Assembly: GCA_019635775.1 (NCBI GenBank)
Contig: JAHBYU010000017.1
Location: 2,501 to 66,500 of the forward strand
From: Rhizobiaceae bacterium
Lineage (GTDB): Bacteria > Pseudomonadota > Alphaproteobacteria > Rhizobiales > Rhizobiaceae
Reading direction: 5' to 3'
Length of the DNA: 64,000 nucleotides
A program made the position numbers and the translations under genes. A model generated the notes under the pieces. That model made no database searches. It had not been told where the DNA came from and saw only the letters and a program-made list of their open reading frames with translations. Below, in pieces: positions 48,876-58,092 of this stretch (position 1 is its first letter; the number at the start of each line of letters is the position of its first letter).

Positions 48876-49709
48876 ATGAATGGGTTGCGCATGATCATCG
48901 TGACCGGGGCCTCCTCCGGCATCGGAGCCTACTGCGCCCGCGCCCTCAAGACCGAAGGGTGGCGGGTCTTCGCCACCGCGCGCAAGCCTGAGGATATTGT
49001 CGCGCTCGAGGCCGAAGACATAGAGGCGTTCTACCTCGACTACCGGGAACCGGATTCGATAGCCGCGCTGGTCGAGAAGGTTCTGGCCAGATCGGGCGGC
49101 AGACTGGACGCTCTTTTCAACAACGGCGCCTACGCTCAGCCAGGGGCAGTCGAGGACGTCACGGTCGAAGCGCTGCGCGAGCAGTTCGAAGCCAATTTCT
49201 TCGGCTGGCACGACCTTACCCGCCGTATCGTGCCGGTCATGCGCGAACAGGGACATGGCCGAATCGTCCACTGCTCATCGATCTTGGGCCTTGCGCCATT
49301 CCGGTATCGCGGGCCCTATGCCGCCTCCAAACATGCGCTCGAAGGGTTGATGCTGTGTATGCGTTCGGAACTTCTCGGCACAAACATCCACGTATCTCTG
49401 ATCGAGCCGGGGCCGGTGAAATCCAAAATCGCAAGCAACTCGCTGCCGTGGTTCCTGCGAAATGTCGACTACGAGAAGTCGGTTCACCGGGAGCAGTACC
49501 GCCTGCAGCTCAACCGGCTGAAAGGCGGCGGCAGCGTCTCCAGATTCAAACCGGGTCCGGAGATCGTCCACAAGGCTTTGCGTCACGCCCTCCTTTCCAC
49601 GCGGCCCAAGCCGCATTATGTGGTCACTTGGCCGGCGAAGATCGGCGCAACGATGAAACGTCTTCTGCCCGCAGCGATCGTCTACCGCATCCTGGCGGCA
49701 CGCTCCTAA
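48876..49709 (+). CDS. SDR family NAD(P)-dependent oxidoreductase
   Basis: A 277-residue classical SDR. The nucleotide motif is TGASSGIG near residue 11, followed by NNGAYAQPGAV (in place of NNAG), the active-site CSSILG with YAASK near residue 150, and a C-terminal extension with a possible membrane-associated helix. It leads a run of same-strand genes to hbd. Substrate unknown. Confidence 0.93.
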   Translation: MNGLRMIIVTGASSGIGAYCARALKTEGWRVFATARKPEDIVALEAEDIEAFYLDYREPDSIAALVEKVLARSGGRLDALFNNGAYAQPGAVEDVTVEALREQFEANFFGWHDLTRRIVPVMREQGHGRIVHCSSILGLAPFRYRGPYAASKHALEGLMLCMRSELLGTNIHVSLIEPGPVKSKIASNSLPWFLRNVDYEKSVHREQYRLQLNRLKGGGSVSRFKPGPEIVHKALRHALLSTRPKPHYVVTWPAKIGATMKRLLPAAIVYRILAARS

Positions 49710-49728
49710 CGCGAAACTGGATCAGCCA

Positions 49729-49923
49729 ATGTCTACCGTCTTCAACATGCTCGCCCTTGTCGTCATGGTCGCCGTGGTCGTCGTCCTGATCCGCGGCCTC
49801 GTCAACATGATGCGCGGCGGCTCGGGCAACACGTCGAACAAGCTGATGCAGATGCGTGTCTTGCTGCAATTCATTGCGCTCGTCCTCATCCTGCTCGGGG
49901 CGTACGTCGCCGGCAGGTTCTGA
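49729..49923 (+). CDS. Twin transmembrane protein (HIG1-like)
   Basis: A 64-residue protein with two hydrophobic helices (MLALVVMVAVVVVLIRGLV and LLQFIALVLILLGAYVA) joined by a Gly/Ser loop and the MRVLLQ motif typical of HIG1-type/twin-TM proteins. It lies 19 bp after the SDR gene and 1 bp before cobO. Mitochondrial HIG1 relatives act on cytochrome oxidase; whether this one does is unknown. Confidence 0.88.
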   Translation: MSTVFNMLALVVMVAVVVVLIRGLVNMMRGGSGNTSNKLMQMRVLLQFIALVLILLGAYVAGRF

Positions 49924-49924
49924 G

Positions 49925-50506
49925 ATGGTCAAGCTCAACAAGATATATACCCGGACCGGCGACGACGGCACGACCGGGCTTGGCAGCGGCGAAAGGAGGC
50001 TGAAGTCCGACCTGAGGGTCGAGGCCTACGGGTCCGTCGACGAGGCCAACTCCTGCGTCGGACTGGCCCGGCTTCACACCGCCGCTTCGCATCCGGAACT
50101 TGATGCGATGCTCGGCCGTATCCAGAACGACCTGTTCGACCTCGGCGCGGATCTGAGCGTGCCCGACACGGGCCAAAAGCTCGACTATGAGCCGCTGCGC
50201 ATCATCGCTGCGCAGACGGCGCGCATCGAGGCCGACATCGACTCGTTGAACACCAAGCTGCAGCCGCTGAAATCCTTCATCCTGCCAGGCGGGTCGCCTG
50301 CAGCGGCTGCGCTTCATCTCGCCAGGACGGTGACGCGGCGCGCCGAGCGGATGATGGTTGCCCTGACGCAGATGGAAGGCGAACATGTCAACCCGGAAGG
50401 CGTTCGCTACATAAACCGGGTCTCGGATTTCCTGTTCGTCGCTGGCCGCGTGGTCAATGACAACGGAAAGGCCGACGTGCTATGGGTTCCCGGTCAAAAC
50501 AGATAG
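49925..50506 (+). CDS. Cob(I)yrinic acid a,c-diamide adenosyltransferase, PduO type
   Basis: A 193-residue ATP:corrinoid adenosyltransferase. KIYTRTGDDGTTGLG at the N-terminus is the ATP-binding signature, and NRVSDFLFVAGRVVN near the C-terminus holds the conserved Arg/Asp. It makes the active coenzyme B12. The start at 49925 follows the twin-TM stop after 1 bp. It is the second B12 locus in the window. Confidence 0.95.
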   Translation: MVKLNKIYTRTGDDGTTGLGSGERRLKSDLRVEAYGSVDEANSCVGLARLHTAASHPELDAMLGRIQNDLFDLGADLSVPDTGQKLDYEPLRIIAAQTARIEADIDSLNTKLQPLKSFILPGGSPAAAALHLARTVTRRAERMMVALTQMEGEHVNPEGVRYINRVSDFLFVAGRVVNDNGKADVLWVPGQNR

Positions 50507-50537
50507 CCGCCAAAGGCGTTGAGCGAGACACCGACAG

Positions 50538-51308
50538 ATGTTCATCCCGCTCCACGACGCCAACAGCCTGAAGCGCATCCGGCTGCAATATGTCACCATC
50601 GGTTTGATCGTTTCGAACGTTCTCGTCTATTTCCTCACCGCCTTCGGCTCCGAAGAAGCCCAGATCGCCACCGTCTACGGCCTCGGCTACATACCGTCGG
50701 TGGTTTTCGACACTGTCGAACTGCCGGCGAACCTCGAGATCATTCCCGAAGACCTGACATACATCTCCTATGCCTTCCTGCATGGGGACATCTTCCACCT
50801 TGGCGGCAACATGCTGTTTCTCTGGGTGTTCGGCGACAATGTCGAGGACGCGATGGGGCACATCAAGTTCCTGATCTTCTACATGCTGTGCGCGGTTGCT
50901 GGCGCGTTGCTGCACGGTCTTCTGGCCCCGGCGTCGCAGGTGCCGCTGATCGGCGCGTCGGGCGCGATCGCAGGCGTCGTAACGGCTTATCTGATCCTGC
51001 ATCCGCGCGTGAAGATCTGGATCCTGGCATTCGGGCGCATTCCCCTGCGCATACCCGCCTACATAGCGCTGGTGCTCTGGATACTCTTCCAGTTCGTGAT
51101 GTTCGGAGCGGGCGGCGAAGAGCAGATCTCCTGGACCTGCCATATCGGCGGGATAATCGCCGGCGCGTTCCTTGTCGTCATTCTGCGCGACCGCAGCGTT
51201 CCCCTGTTCGACCGGGAAATCGTGACGCCGCGAGCCGTGGTGGTGGAGCAGCCCAGCGCCGTACGGCCCGTCGGGGCCGAGCCGGCGCCACGCTGGGGAC
51301 GGCAGTAA
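50538..51308 (+). CDS. Rhomboid family intramembrane serine protease
   Basis: A 256-residue membrane protease with six helices. The nucleophile is in LIGASGAIAG and the catalytic His in SWTCHIGGIIAGA; HIFHLGGNMLFLWVFG is the conserved early helix. Substrates are unknown. It belongs to the SDR-twin-TM-cobO-rhomboid row. Confidence 0.94.
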   Translation: MFIPLHDANSLKRIRLQYVTIGLIVSNVLVYFLTAFGSEEAQIATVYGLGYIPSVVFDTVELPANLEIIPEDLTYISYAFLHGDIFHLGGNMLFLWVFGDNVEDAMGHIKFLIFYMLCAVAGALLHGLLAPASQVPLIGASGAIAGVVTAYLILHPRVKIWILAFGRIPLRIPAYIALVLWILFQFVMFGAGGEEQISWTCHIGGIIAGAFLVVILRDRSVPLFDREIVTPRAVVVEQPSAVRPVGAEPAPRWGRQ

Positions 51309-51336
51309 CTGAACCGATTTGACGCATCCGGCGATA

Positions 51337-51365
51337 TTGACGCCCGCCGCAGCCCCCACTAGGGT
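51337..51365 (+). promoter_or_regulatory. Candidate promoter of etfB-etfA
   Basis: TTGACG at 51337-51342, 17-nt spacer, TAGGGT at 51360-51365, about 138 bp before etfB. The -35 is good, the -10 weak. Confidence 0.35.
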
Positions 51366-51502
51366 CCGCGCGCTTTGCGGGCTTAAAGGTCCCAAAAATC
51401 GCTAAAGAGGTCTATTTTCGCGCCAGGAATGTCGGGTACCGACAACCGAGCCGAAAGCAGCGCTGCTACATGCGCAACAAATCCACGGAGAGGCTGCAAG
51501 CA

Positions 51503-52252
51503 ATGAAGGTTCTGGTCCCGGTGAAGCGGGTTGTCGATTACAACGTCAAGATCCGGGTGAAGTCGGACGGCTCGGGCGTCGAGTTGGCGAACGTGAAGAT
51601 GTCGATGAACCCGTTCGACGAGATCGGGGTCGAGGAAGCGATCCGTCTGAAGGAAGCCGGCAAGGCGGACGAGATCGTCGTGGTTTCGATCGGGCCTGCA
51701 CAGGCTGCCGAGACGCTGAGGACGGCGCTTGCGATGGGCGCGGACCGCGCGATCCTGGTGAAGGTGTACGATCTTGTCGAACCACTCGGCGTGGCGAAGG
51801 TTCTGAAGGGTGTTGTCGAGGCGGAACAGCCCGGCCTTGTGATCCTTGGCAAGCAGGCGATCGATGACGACGCCAACCAGACCGGCCAGATGCTTTCGGC
51901 GCTTCTGGGCTGGAGCCAGGCGACGTTTGCCTCGAAGGTCGAGATCGAGGGTGACAAGGCGAAGGTGACACGCGAGGTCGACGGCGGTCTGCAGGTTGTC
52001 GAGGTTAAGCTGCCGACCATCGTGACGACCGACCTGCGCCTCAACCAGCCGCGCTATGCGTCGCTGCCCAACATCATGAAGGCGAAGAAGAAGCCGCTTG
52101 ACGAGAAGACGCCGGCCGATTTCGGAGCTGACGTGACGCCGAGGCTGAAGGTCGTGAAGACCGAGGAGCCGGGTGGCCGCAAGGCGGGCGTGAAGGTCGG
52201 TTCGGTTGCCGAACTGGTCGAGAAGCTGAAGACCGAAGCCGGCGTGCTTTAG
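51503..52252 (+). CDS. etfB: Electron transfer flavoprotein subunit beta
   Basis: A 249-residue AMP-binding subunit of ETF, which takes electrons from acyl-CoA dehydrogenases to ETF-ubiquinone oxidoreductase. The start [19 protein letters not shown] is diagnostic, with [20 protein letters not shown] following and the ETF-beta signature around [10 protein letters not shown]. The ATG at 51503 fits best. etfA follows. Confidence 0.97.
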   Translation: MKVLVPVKRVVDYNVKIRVKSDGSGVELANVKMSMNPFDEIGVEEAIRLKEAGKADEIVVVSIGPAQAAETLRTALAMGADRAILVKVYDLVEPLGVAKVLKGVVEAEQPGLVILGKQAIDDDANQTGQMLSALLGWSQATFASKVEIEGDKAKVTREVDGGLQVVEVKLPTIVTTDLRLNQPRYASLPNIMKAKKKPLDEKTPADFGADVTPRLKVVKTEEPGGRKAGVKVGSVAELVEKLKTEAGVL

Positions 52253-52276
52253 GCGATCGGGAAAGGGACAAAGACA

Positions 52277-53206
52277 ATGGCAATTCTCCTCATCGCCGAA
52301 CACGACAATGCGAGCCTCTCGGACCAGACGGCCAAGGCGCTGTCGGCCGCGCAGAAGATCGGCCCGGACATCGACGTGCTGGTTGCCGGAAATGGCGCGA
52401 AGGCGGCGGCCGACGCGGCCGCGAAGCTTTCGGGCGTACGCAAGGTGCTGCTCGCCGAGGCCCCGGCGCTGGAAAACCGGCTCGCCGAGCCGCTCGCGGC
52501 CACCATCGTTTCGCTTGCAGGCGGCTACGACACGATCATCGCCCCGGCCACGACCTCAGGCAAAAACGTGATGCCCCGCGTGGCGGCCCTGCTGGACGTG
52601 ATGCAGGTGTCGGAAATCATCGAGGTGGTGTCGCCCGACACCTTCAAGCGCCCGATCTATGCCGGCAACGCGATCCAGACGGTGCAGTCCACCGATGCCA
52701 AGAAGGTCATCACGGTGCGCACCGCCTCCTTCGCTGCTGCCGCCGAGGGCGGTTCGGCTTCGGTCGAGACCATCAATGCCGCGGCCGACCCGGGCCTGTC
52801 CTCCTTCGTGGAGAACAAGCTGTCTGCCTCAGAGCGCCCCGAACTCACTTCGGCAAAGATCATCATCTCGGGTGGTCGTGCGCTGGGCTCCTCGGAGAAG
52901 TTCCAGGAGGTCATCCTGCCGGTCGCAGACAAGCTGGGCGCAGCCGTCGGCGCCTCGCGCGCCGCCGTCGACGCCGGCTATGCCCCGAACGACTGGCAGG
53001 TCGGCCAGACGGGCAAGGTCGTCGCGCCCGAGCTCTACATCGCCGTCGGCATCTCCGGCGCGATCCAGCATCTCGCCGGCATGAAGGATTCGAAGGTCAT
53101 CGTCGCCATAAACAAGGACGAGGAAGCCCCCATCTTCCAGGTCGCCGACTACGGCCTCGTCGGCGACCTCTTCACAATACTGCCCGAACTCGAAAAGGCG
53201 CTTTGA
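52277..53206 (+). CDS. etfA: Electron transfer flavoprotein subunit alpha
   Basis: A 309-residue FAD-binding ETF subunit. The FAD-site motif is [12 protein letters not shown]-like (here [11 protein letters not shown]), and the C-terminal [34 protein letters not shown] is the ETF-alpha signature. It starts 24 bp after etfB and ends at a terminator. Confidence 0.98.
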   Translation: MAILLIAEHDNASLSDQTAKALSAAQKIGPDIDVLVAGNGAKAAADAAAKLSGVRKVLLAEAPALENRLAEPLAATIVSLAGGYDTIIAPATTSGKNVMPRVAALLDVMQVSEIIEVVSPDTFKRPIYAGNAIQTVQSTDAKKVITVRTASFAAAAEGGSASVETINAAADPGLSSFVENKLSASERPELTSAKIIISGGRALGSSEKFQEVILPVADKLGAAVGASRAAVDAGYAPNDWQVGQTGKVVAPELYIAVGISGAIQHLAGMKDSKVIVAINKDEEAPIFQVADYGLVGDLFTILPELEKAL

Positions 53207-53235
53207 CCTTTCAAGCTGTATCGCATTAAATTCCA

Positions 53236-53279
53236 GGGGCCGGGGTGGACGAAATCGCCCCGGCCCTTTAGTTTGCACT
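53236..53279 (+). terminator. Intrinsic terminator of etfBA
   Basis: GGGCCGGGG (53237-53245) and CCCCGGCCC (53268-53276) form a 9-bp perfect stem, followed by TTTAGTTT. It separates etfA from hbd. Confidence 0.75.
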
Positions 53280-53324
53280 GCACAAAAACAAGGCGACAAC
53301 AGCCTGCGACGGGATCAGTGTAAA

Positions 53325-54200
53325 ATGGCAATCGAGACTGTAGGCATCATAGGTGCGGGGCAGATGGGCGGCGGCATCGCCCAGGTCAGCGCGACTTCAG
53401 GCTACAAGGTACTGCTCTACGATATCTCGACGGACCGCATCGAGAAGGGTCTGGCGACCATCAGCGGCAATCTCGCGCGCATGGTCTCCTCCGGCAAGCT
53501 GACCGAGGATGCCCGCCGGCAAGCGCTTTCACTGATCGCGCCGGCCAACGACATGCAGGCCCTTGCGGGCGCTGATCTGGTGATCGAGGCGGCCACCGAA
53601 GACGAGTCGGTCAAGCGCAAGATCTACACGCAGCTATGCCCGGTGCTGAACCCGGAGGCGATCCTCGCCACCAACACGTCGTCCATCTCGATTACGCGCC
53701 TCGCGGCAGCCACGGACAGGCCGGAGCGCTTCATGGGCGTGCACTTCATGAACCCGGTTCCGGTGATGAAGCTTGTCGAACTGGTGCGCGGAATCGCCAC
53801 GGACGACGCGACGTTCGAGGCAGCCAAGATCTACGCCGCCAAACTCGACAAGACGGTCACGGTTTCGGAGGATTTCCCCGCCTTCATCGTCAACCGCATC
53901 CTCCTGCCGATGATCAACGAGGCGATCTACACGCTCTATGAGGGCGTCGGCACGGTCGAGGCGATCGACACGGCGATGAAACTCGGCGCCAATCATCCGA
54001 TGGGCCCGCTACAGTTGGCGGATTTCATCGGCCTCGATACCTGCCTCTCGATCATGCAGGTGCTGCACGACGGCCTGTCGGACTCGAAGTACCGGCCATG
54101 CCCACTGCTGGTGAAATATGTCGAGGCGGGCTGGCTCGGCCGCAAGACAGGCCGGGGCTTCTACGACTATCGCGGCGAGCACCCGGTCCCGACGCGATAA
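53325..54200 (+). CDS. 3-hydroxybutyryl-CoA dehydrogenase
   Basis: A 291-residue NAD(P)-dependent dehydrogenase of short-chain 3-hydroxyacyl-CoA. The Rossmann motif is [14 protein letters not shown] near residue 7. [17 protein letters not shown] contains the catalytic His, and [14 protein letters not shown] is in the C-terminal domain. It works in butyrate/PHB-type metabolism, next to its electron acceptor genes etfBA but after a terminator, so with its own promoter. Confidence 0.96.
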   Translation: MAIETVGIIGAGQMGGGIAQVSATSGYKVLLYDISTDRIEKGLATISGNLARMVSSGKLTEDARRQALSLIAPANDMQALAGADLVIEAATEDESVKRKIYTQLCPVLNPEAILATNTSSISITRLAAATDRPERFMGVHFMNPVPVMKLVELVRGIATDDATFEAAKIYAAKLDKTVTVSEDFPAFIVNRILLPMINEAIYTLYEGVGTVEAIDTAMKLGANHPMGPLQLADFIGLDTCLSIMQVLHDGLSDSKYRPCPLLVKYVEAGWLGRKTGRGFYDYRGEHPVPTR

Positions 54201-54236
54201 ATCTTATGGCGGCCGTCAGGCGCGTCCGGCTCCCGT

Positions 54237-54923
54237 TCAGGGTGCCGTCGCGGCCGAGATAAGCGTTCTCGCGTCGCTTCCGGCCCAGTCTGCCGGCCCG
54301 TTCATGTGGGCCAGGAGACACCCCTCCGCGTCGACGAGCAAGGTGACAGGCAGGCCAAGCGCAAGTCCACGTGTCTTGAGCTCGTTGAAAAGCGCCAGGG
54401 TGTTGTCGCGATAATAGCCGAGCGACTGGATATTCGTCTCCGAAAGGAAGCGCTTCGGCTTGCTGTCGTCGCCGGTGTCGACGTTGACGGCAATGACTTC
54501 GAACGCTTCGCCGCCGGCGTCCTTCTGAAGCGCATCGAGCGCCGGCATTTCCTCGCGGCACGGCGCGCACCAGGTCGCCCAGAGGTTGAGCAATACGGTC
54601 TTGCCCGACCTGTCGGCAAGCGTCATGGGCTTTCCGTCAGGTGCATTGAAGGCGAGCGAAGCGAGCGATTGCGGCGGATCGGCTGGCAGCATTGCCGCTA
54701 CCGCGCCGGTGGCGGACGCGGAGAGCTTTTCGGCCGTTTGCGCCTTTGCGGCGCACATGTCGGTCCCGTCCTCGGCCATCGCCACGGGCGGTGTTTCGGC
54801 CTGCTTGTTGCCAGCCATGCGGCTGGTGGCATATACCGCCACGGCGCCGGCGAGCGCACCGGCAACCCCCGCGATGAGGATCGGACGCAACGTCGGAAAC
54901 ATCGATCTTTTCTTTTCGGACAT
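54237..54923 (-). CDS. TlpA/ResA family thiol:disulfide protein
   Basis: A 228-residue membrane-anchored thioredoxin. An N-terminal anchor ([20 protein letters not shown], about residues 14-34) precedes a thioredoxin domain with the active site [13 protein letters not shown] near residue 125. It reduces cytochrome c apoproteins or other periplasmic cysteines. The ATG at 54923 is 36 bp from the divergent argH start. Confidence 0.93.
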   Translation of the reverse strand: MSEKKRSMFPTLRPILIAGVAGALAGAVAVYATSRMAGNKQAETPPVAMAEDGTDMCAAKAQTAEKLSASATGAVAAMLPADPPQSLASLAFNAPDGKPMTLADRSGKTVLLNLWATWCAPCREEMPALDALQKDAGGEAFEVIAVNVDTGDDSKPKRFLSETNIQSLGYYRDNTLALFNELKTRGLALGLPVTLLVDAEGCLLAHMNGPADWAGSDARTLISAATAP

Positions 54924-54959
54924 GGAACCACTCACCTCACTCAGGGCGCCCGGTACACG

Positions 54960-56384
54960 ATGAGCAGCGACAAGACCAGTAACATGCCGGAGAGGACGTC
55001 GGGCAACCAGATGTGGGGCGGCCGTTTTGCGTCGGGTCCGGCGGCCATCATGCAGGCGATCAACGCCTCGATCTCCTTCGACAAGAAACTCTTCGCCGAG
55101 GACATCAAGGGATCGATCGCACATTCCGAGATGCTGGCCGAACAGGGGATCATCACCAAGGCCGACCAGAAGAAGATCGCCAAGGGCCTGAAGACCATCC
55201 TTGGCGAGATCGAAATCGGGGCCTTCGAGTTTTCGGAGAAGCTCGAAGACATCCACATGAACGTCGAGGCCAGGCTTGCCGAACTGATCGGACCAGCGGC
55301 CGGCCGGCTGCACACCGCGCGCTCACGCAACGACCAGGTGGCGGTCGATTTCCGGCTCTGGACGAAAAACGAGTTCCTGCGCGTGGCCCATGCGCTGAAG
55401 GAACTGATCGCAGCCTTCCTCGAAAGGGCGGAGGAACACGCGGCAAGCGTAATGCCCGGCTTCACCCACATGCAGGCGGCGCAGCCGGTGACCTTCGGAC
55501 ACCACTGCATGGCCTATGTCGAGATGTTCTCGCGCGACCTTTCGCGCGTCAGGGACGCAGTGGAGCGCATGAACGAAAGTCCGCTCGGCGCGGCCGCACT
55601 CGCCGGAACCGGATTCCCGATCGACCGGCACATGACCGCAAAGGCGCTCGGTTTTCGCGAGCCTACGCGCAACTCGCTGGATTCCGTATCGGACCGCGAC
55701 TTCGCGCTGGAGTTCCTGTCGGTCGCCGCGATCTGCGGAACGCATCTTTCCCGGCTGGCGGAAGAGATCGTGATCTGGTCGACTCCGCAATTCGGTTTCG
55801 TACGGCTTTCCGACAGCTTCTCGACGGGCTCGTCGATCATGCCGCAGAAGAAGAACCCCGACGCCGCCGAACTGGTGCGCGCCAAGACGGGCCGCATCAA
55901 CGGCGATCTCGTAGCGCTGCTGACGGTCATGAAGGGCCTGCCGCTGACCTATTCAAAGGACATGCAGGAAGACAAGGAAGCGGTTTTCGACGCCGCCGAG
56001 ACGCTTGACCTGATGCTGGCCGCCATGAGCGGCATGGTGCGCGACATGAAGATCGAGACCGCCGCCATGAAGAAGGCAGCGGGCGCGGGCTTCTCGACAG
56101 CGACCGACCTTGCAGACTGGCTTGTGCGCACGCTGAACCTGCCGTTCCGCGAGGCGCACCACGTCACTGGCCGCGCAGTCGCTCTCGCGGAATCGAAGAA
56201 GCTCGGGCTGGAGAAACTCACCCTGCCCGAACTGCAGTCGATCCATCCGGGCATCACGCAGGATGTCTTCTCTGTCCTGTCGGTCCAGAACTCGGTCAGG
56301 AGCCGCACCAGCTATGGCGGAACAGCTCCATCGGAAGTGAAAAAGCAGGTCCGCGCATGGAAAAGGAAGCTGGCGAAGCTTTGA
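54960..56384 (+). CDS. argH: Argininosuccinate lyase
   Basis: A 474-residue enzyme for the last step of arginine synthesis. The fumarase/ASL signature [12 protein letters not shown] carries the catalytic Ser. [13 protein letters not shown] at the start and [17 protein letters not shown] are further landmarks. The start is the ATG at 54960; the frame is open far upstream but antisense to tlpA there. lptM and lysA follow. Confidence 0.97.
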   Translation: MSSDKTSNMPERTSGNQMWGGRFASGPAAIMQAINASISFDKKLFAEDIKGSIAHSEMLAEQGIITKADQKKIAKGLKTILGEIEIGAFEFSEKLEDIHMNVEARLAELIGPAAGRLHTARSRNDQVAVDFRLWTKNEFLRVAHALKELIAAFLERAEEHAASVMPGFTHMQAAQPVTFGHHCMAYVEMFSRDLSRVRDAVERMNESPLGAAALAGTGFPIDRHMTAKALGFREPTRNSLDSVSDRDFALEFLSVAAICGTHLSRLAEEIVIWSTPQFGFVRLSDSFSTGSSIMPQKKNPDAAELVRAKTGRINGDLVALLTVMKGLPLTYSKDMQEDKEAVFDAAETLDLMLAAMSGMVRDMKIETAAMKKAAGAGFSTATDLADWLVRTLNLPFREAHHVTGRAVALAESKKLGLEKLTLPELQSIHPGITQDVFSVLSVQNSVRSRTSYGGTAPSEVKKQVRAWKRKLAKL

Positions 56385-56460
56385 TCGCGGCGTCCGAATT
56401 GCCGGGTGCAAAGGCAACAAAACTTCGCTACAAGCGGCGGACGGATTTCTGAGCGTACGG

Positions 56461-56676
56461 ATGGGCTTCATGAACGGCAGCAGGATCTTCGCGGCGGTCA
56501 CCCTTGTCGTGGCGGCGTCGGTCATAGCGGGCTGCGGACGCAAGACCGGCCTCGATACGCCCTACGAGGCGCAGGTGGACGCACGCAAGGAAGCAGAGCG
56601 GACAGGCGCGCCACTTCCGCCGGAGCCGGAAAAACCGGACCAGGACAAGAGGTTCGTTCTCGACCCACTCCTGTAG
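56461..56676 (+). CDS. lptM: LptM-like small lipoprotein
   Basis: A 71-residue lipoprotein. The signal peptide ends in the lipobox VIAGC (Cys near residue 25). GRKTGLDTPYEAQ after the Cys recalls LptM (YifL), the helper of the LptD/E lipopolysaccharide translocon, and LptM genes also sit between argH and lysA elsewhere. It begins 76 bp after argH and ends 21 bp before lysA. Confidence 0.85.
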   Translation: MGFMNGSRIFAAVTLVVAASVIAGCGRKTGLDTPYEAQVDARKEAERTGAPLPPEPEKPDQDKRFVLDPLL

Positions 56677-56697
56677 AACCCGGTTGCCCGTACGGCC

Positions 56698-57963
56698 ATG
56701 AACCATTTCCACTACCGTGACGGCGTGCTGCACGCCGAAGATGTCGCCATCCCGGCTATCGCAGCTGTGGTCGGCACGCCCTTCTACTGCTATTCAACGG
56801 CGACCCTGACCCGGCACTACCGGGTGTTCGCCAAGGCGTTCACCGACATGGACAGCCTTATCTGCTACGCGATGAAGGCAAACTCCAACCAGGCTGTGAT
56901 CCGTACGCTGGCGAAACTCGGCGCGGGCGCCGATGTCGTCTCCGAAGGAGAGATGCGACGCGCGCTGGCAGCCGGTATTCCGGCGAGCAAGATTGTCTTT
57001 TCGGGCGTCGGCAAGACGGCGCGCGAAATGGATTTCGCCCTCGACGCGGGAATCCTGTGCTTCAACGTCGAGTCCGAGCCTGAACTGGAACTGCTCTCGG
57101 CACGTGCCATGCGGCTTGGCGTGACCGCAGCCGTGTCGTTGCGCATCAACCCGAATGTCGACGCCAAGACGCACAAGAAGATCTCGACCGGAAAGAAGGA
57201 GGACAAGTTCGGCATCCCCTTCGAGCGCGCGCGCGAAGTCTATGGCCGTGCCGCGCAGCTTCCGAATCTGGAAGTAGCCGGCATCGACATGCATATCGGC
57301 AGCCAGATTACCGATCTGGAGCCCTTCGACGCTGCGTTCACGCTCCTGGCCGAACTGGTCGCAACGCTGAAAGACGACGGGCACGACATCAGGCACGTCG
57401 ATCTGGGAGGCGGCCTGGGCGTACCCTACCGGACTGACAACGATCCGCCCCCTCTCCCAGACGCCTATTCGGACATCGTACGCAAGCGGGTCGCTCCGCT
57501 GGGGCTGAAGGTGCTGTTCGAGCCGGGCCGGATGATCGTCGGCAATGCCGGCATACTGGTGTCGGAAGTCATCTACGTGAAGGAAGGCGACGCGAAGAAC
57601 TTCCTGATCGTGGATGCCGCGATGAACGATCTTATCCGGCCGACCCTTTATGACGCCTTCCACGATATCAGGCCGGTGCTGGAAGCAGCCCCTGATACGC
57701 CACGCATCGTTGCTGACGTGGTGGGCCCGGTTTGCGAGACGGGCGACTTCCTCGGCCTCGACCGCGACCTGCCAAAGCTCAGCCCGGGTGATATGATCGC
57801 CGTGGGAACTGCCGGAGCGTACGGAGCGGTCCAAGCCGGCACGTACAATTCCCGCCTGCTCGTGCCGGAGGTGCTTGTGGATGGCGAGCGTTTCCACGTC
57901 GTGCGGCCACGCCCCACCTATGACGACCTGATCGGCCTCGATTCCCTACCGGACTGGCTGTAG
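56698..57963 (+). CDS. lysA: Diaminopimelate decarboxylase
   Basis: A 421-residue PLP enzyme converting meso-DAP to lysine. The PLP Lys is in YAMKANSN near residue 60, with GIDMHIGSQITDLEPF and VLFEPGRMIVGNAG later. It catalyses the last lysine step, with lysC at the first step elsewhere in the window. It starts 21 bp after lptM. Confidence 0.97.
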   Translation: MNHFHYRDGVLHAEDVAIPAIAAVVGTPFYCYSTATLTRHYRVFAKAFTDMDSLICYAMKANSNQAVIRTLAKLGAGADVVSEGEMRRALAAGIPASKIVFSGVGKTAREMDFALDAGILCFNVESEPELELLSARAMRLGVTAAVSLRINPNVDAKTHKKISTGKKEDKFGIPFERAREVYGRAAQLPNLEVAGIDMHIGSQITDLEPFDAAFTLLAELVATLKDDGHDIRHVDLGGGLGVPYRTDNDPPPLPDAYSDIVRKRVAPLGLKVLFEPGRMIVGNAGILVSEVIYVKEGDAKNFLIVDAAMNDLIRPTLYDAFHDIRPVLEAAPDTPRIVADVVGPVCETGDFLGLDRDLPKLSPGDMIAVGTAGAYGAVQAGTYNSRLLVPEVLVDGERFHVVRPRPTYDDLIGLDSLPDWL

Positions 57964-58092
57964 GCCAGCAGAATCCCCGGAAAGCCGGGTATCGAAGCCA
58001 ATCACGATTTCTCGACCGCCTCGCCTTTGCCGCGATTGCTGTTATGGTGCCATTGCTGAGGCTGCGTGTCTGCGCGGCGGCAGGACGAGCGG

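Noticed and set aside
54306-54959. In-frame N-terminal extension of argH by over 200 codons
   Set aside because: It is antisense to tlpA and not part of argininosuccinate lyase; the ATG at 54960 gives the family length.
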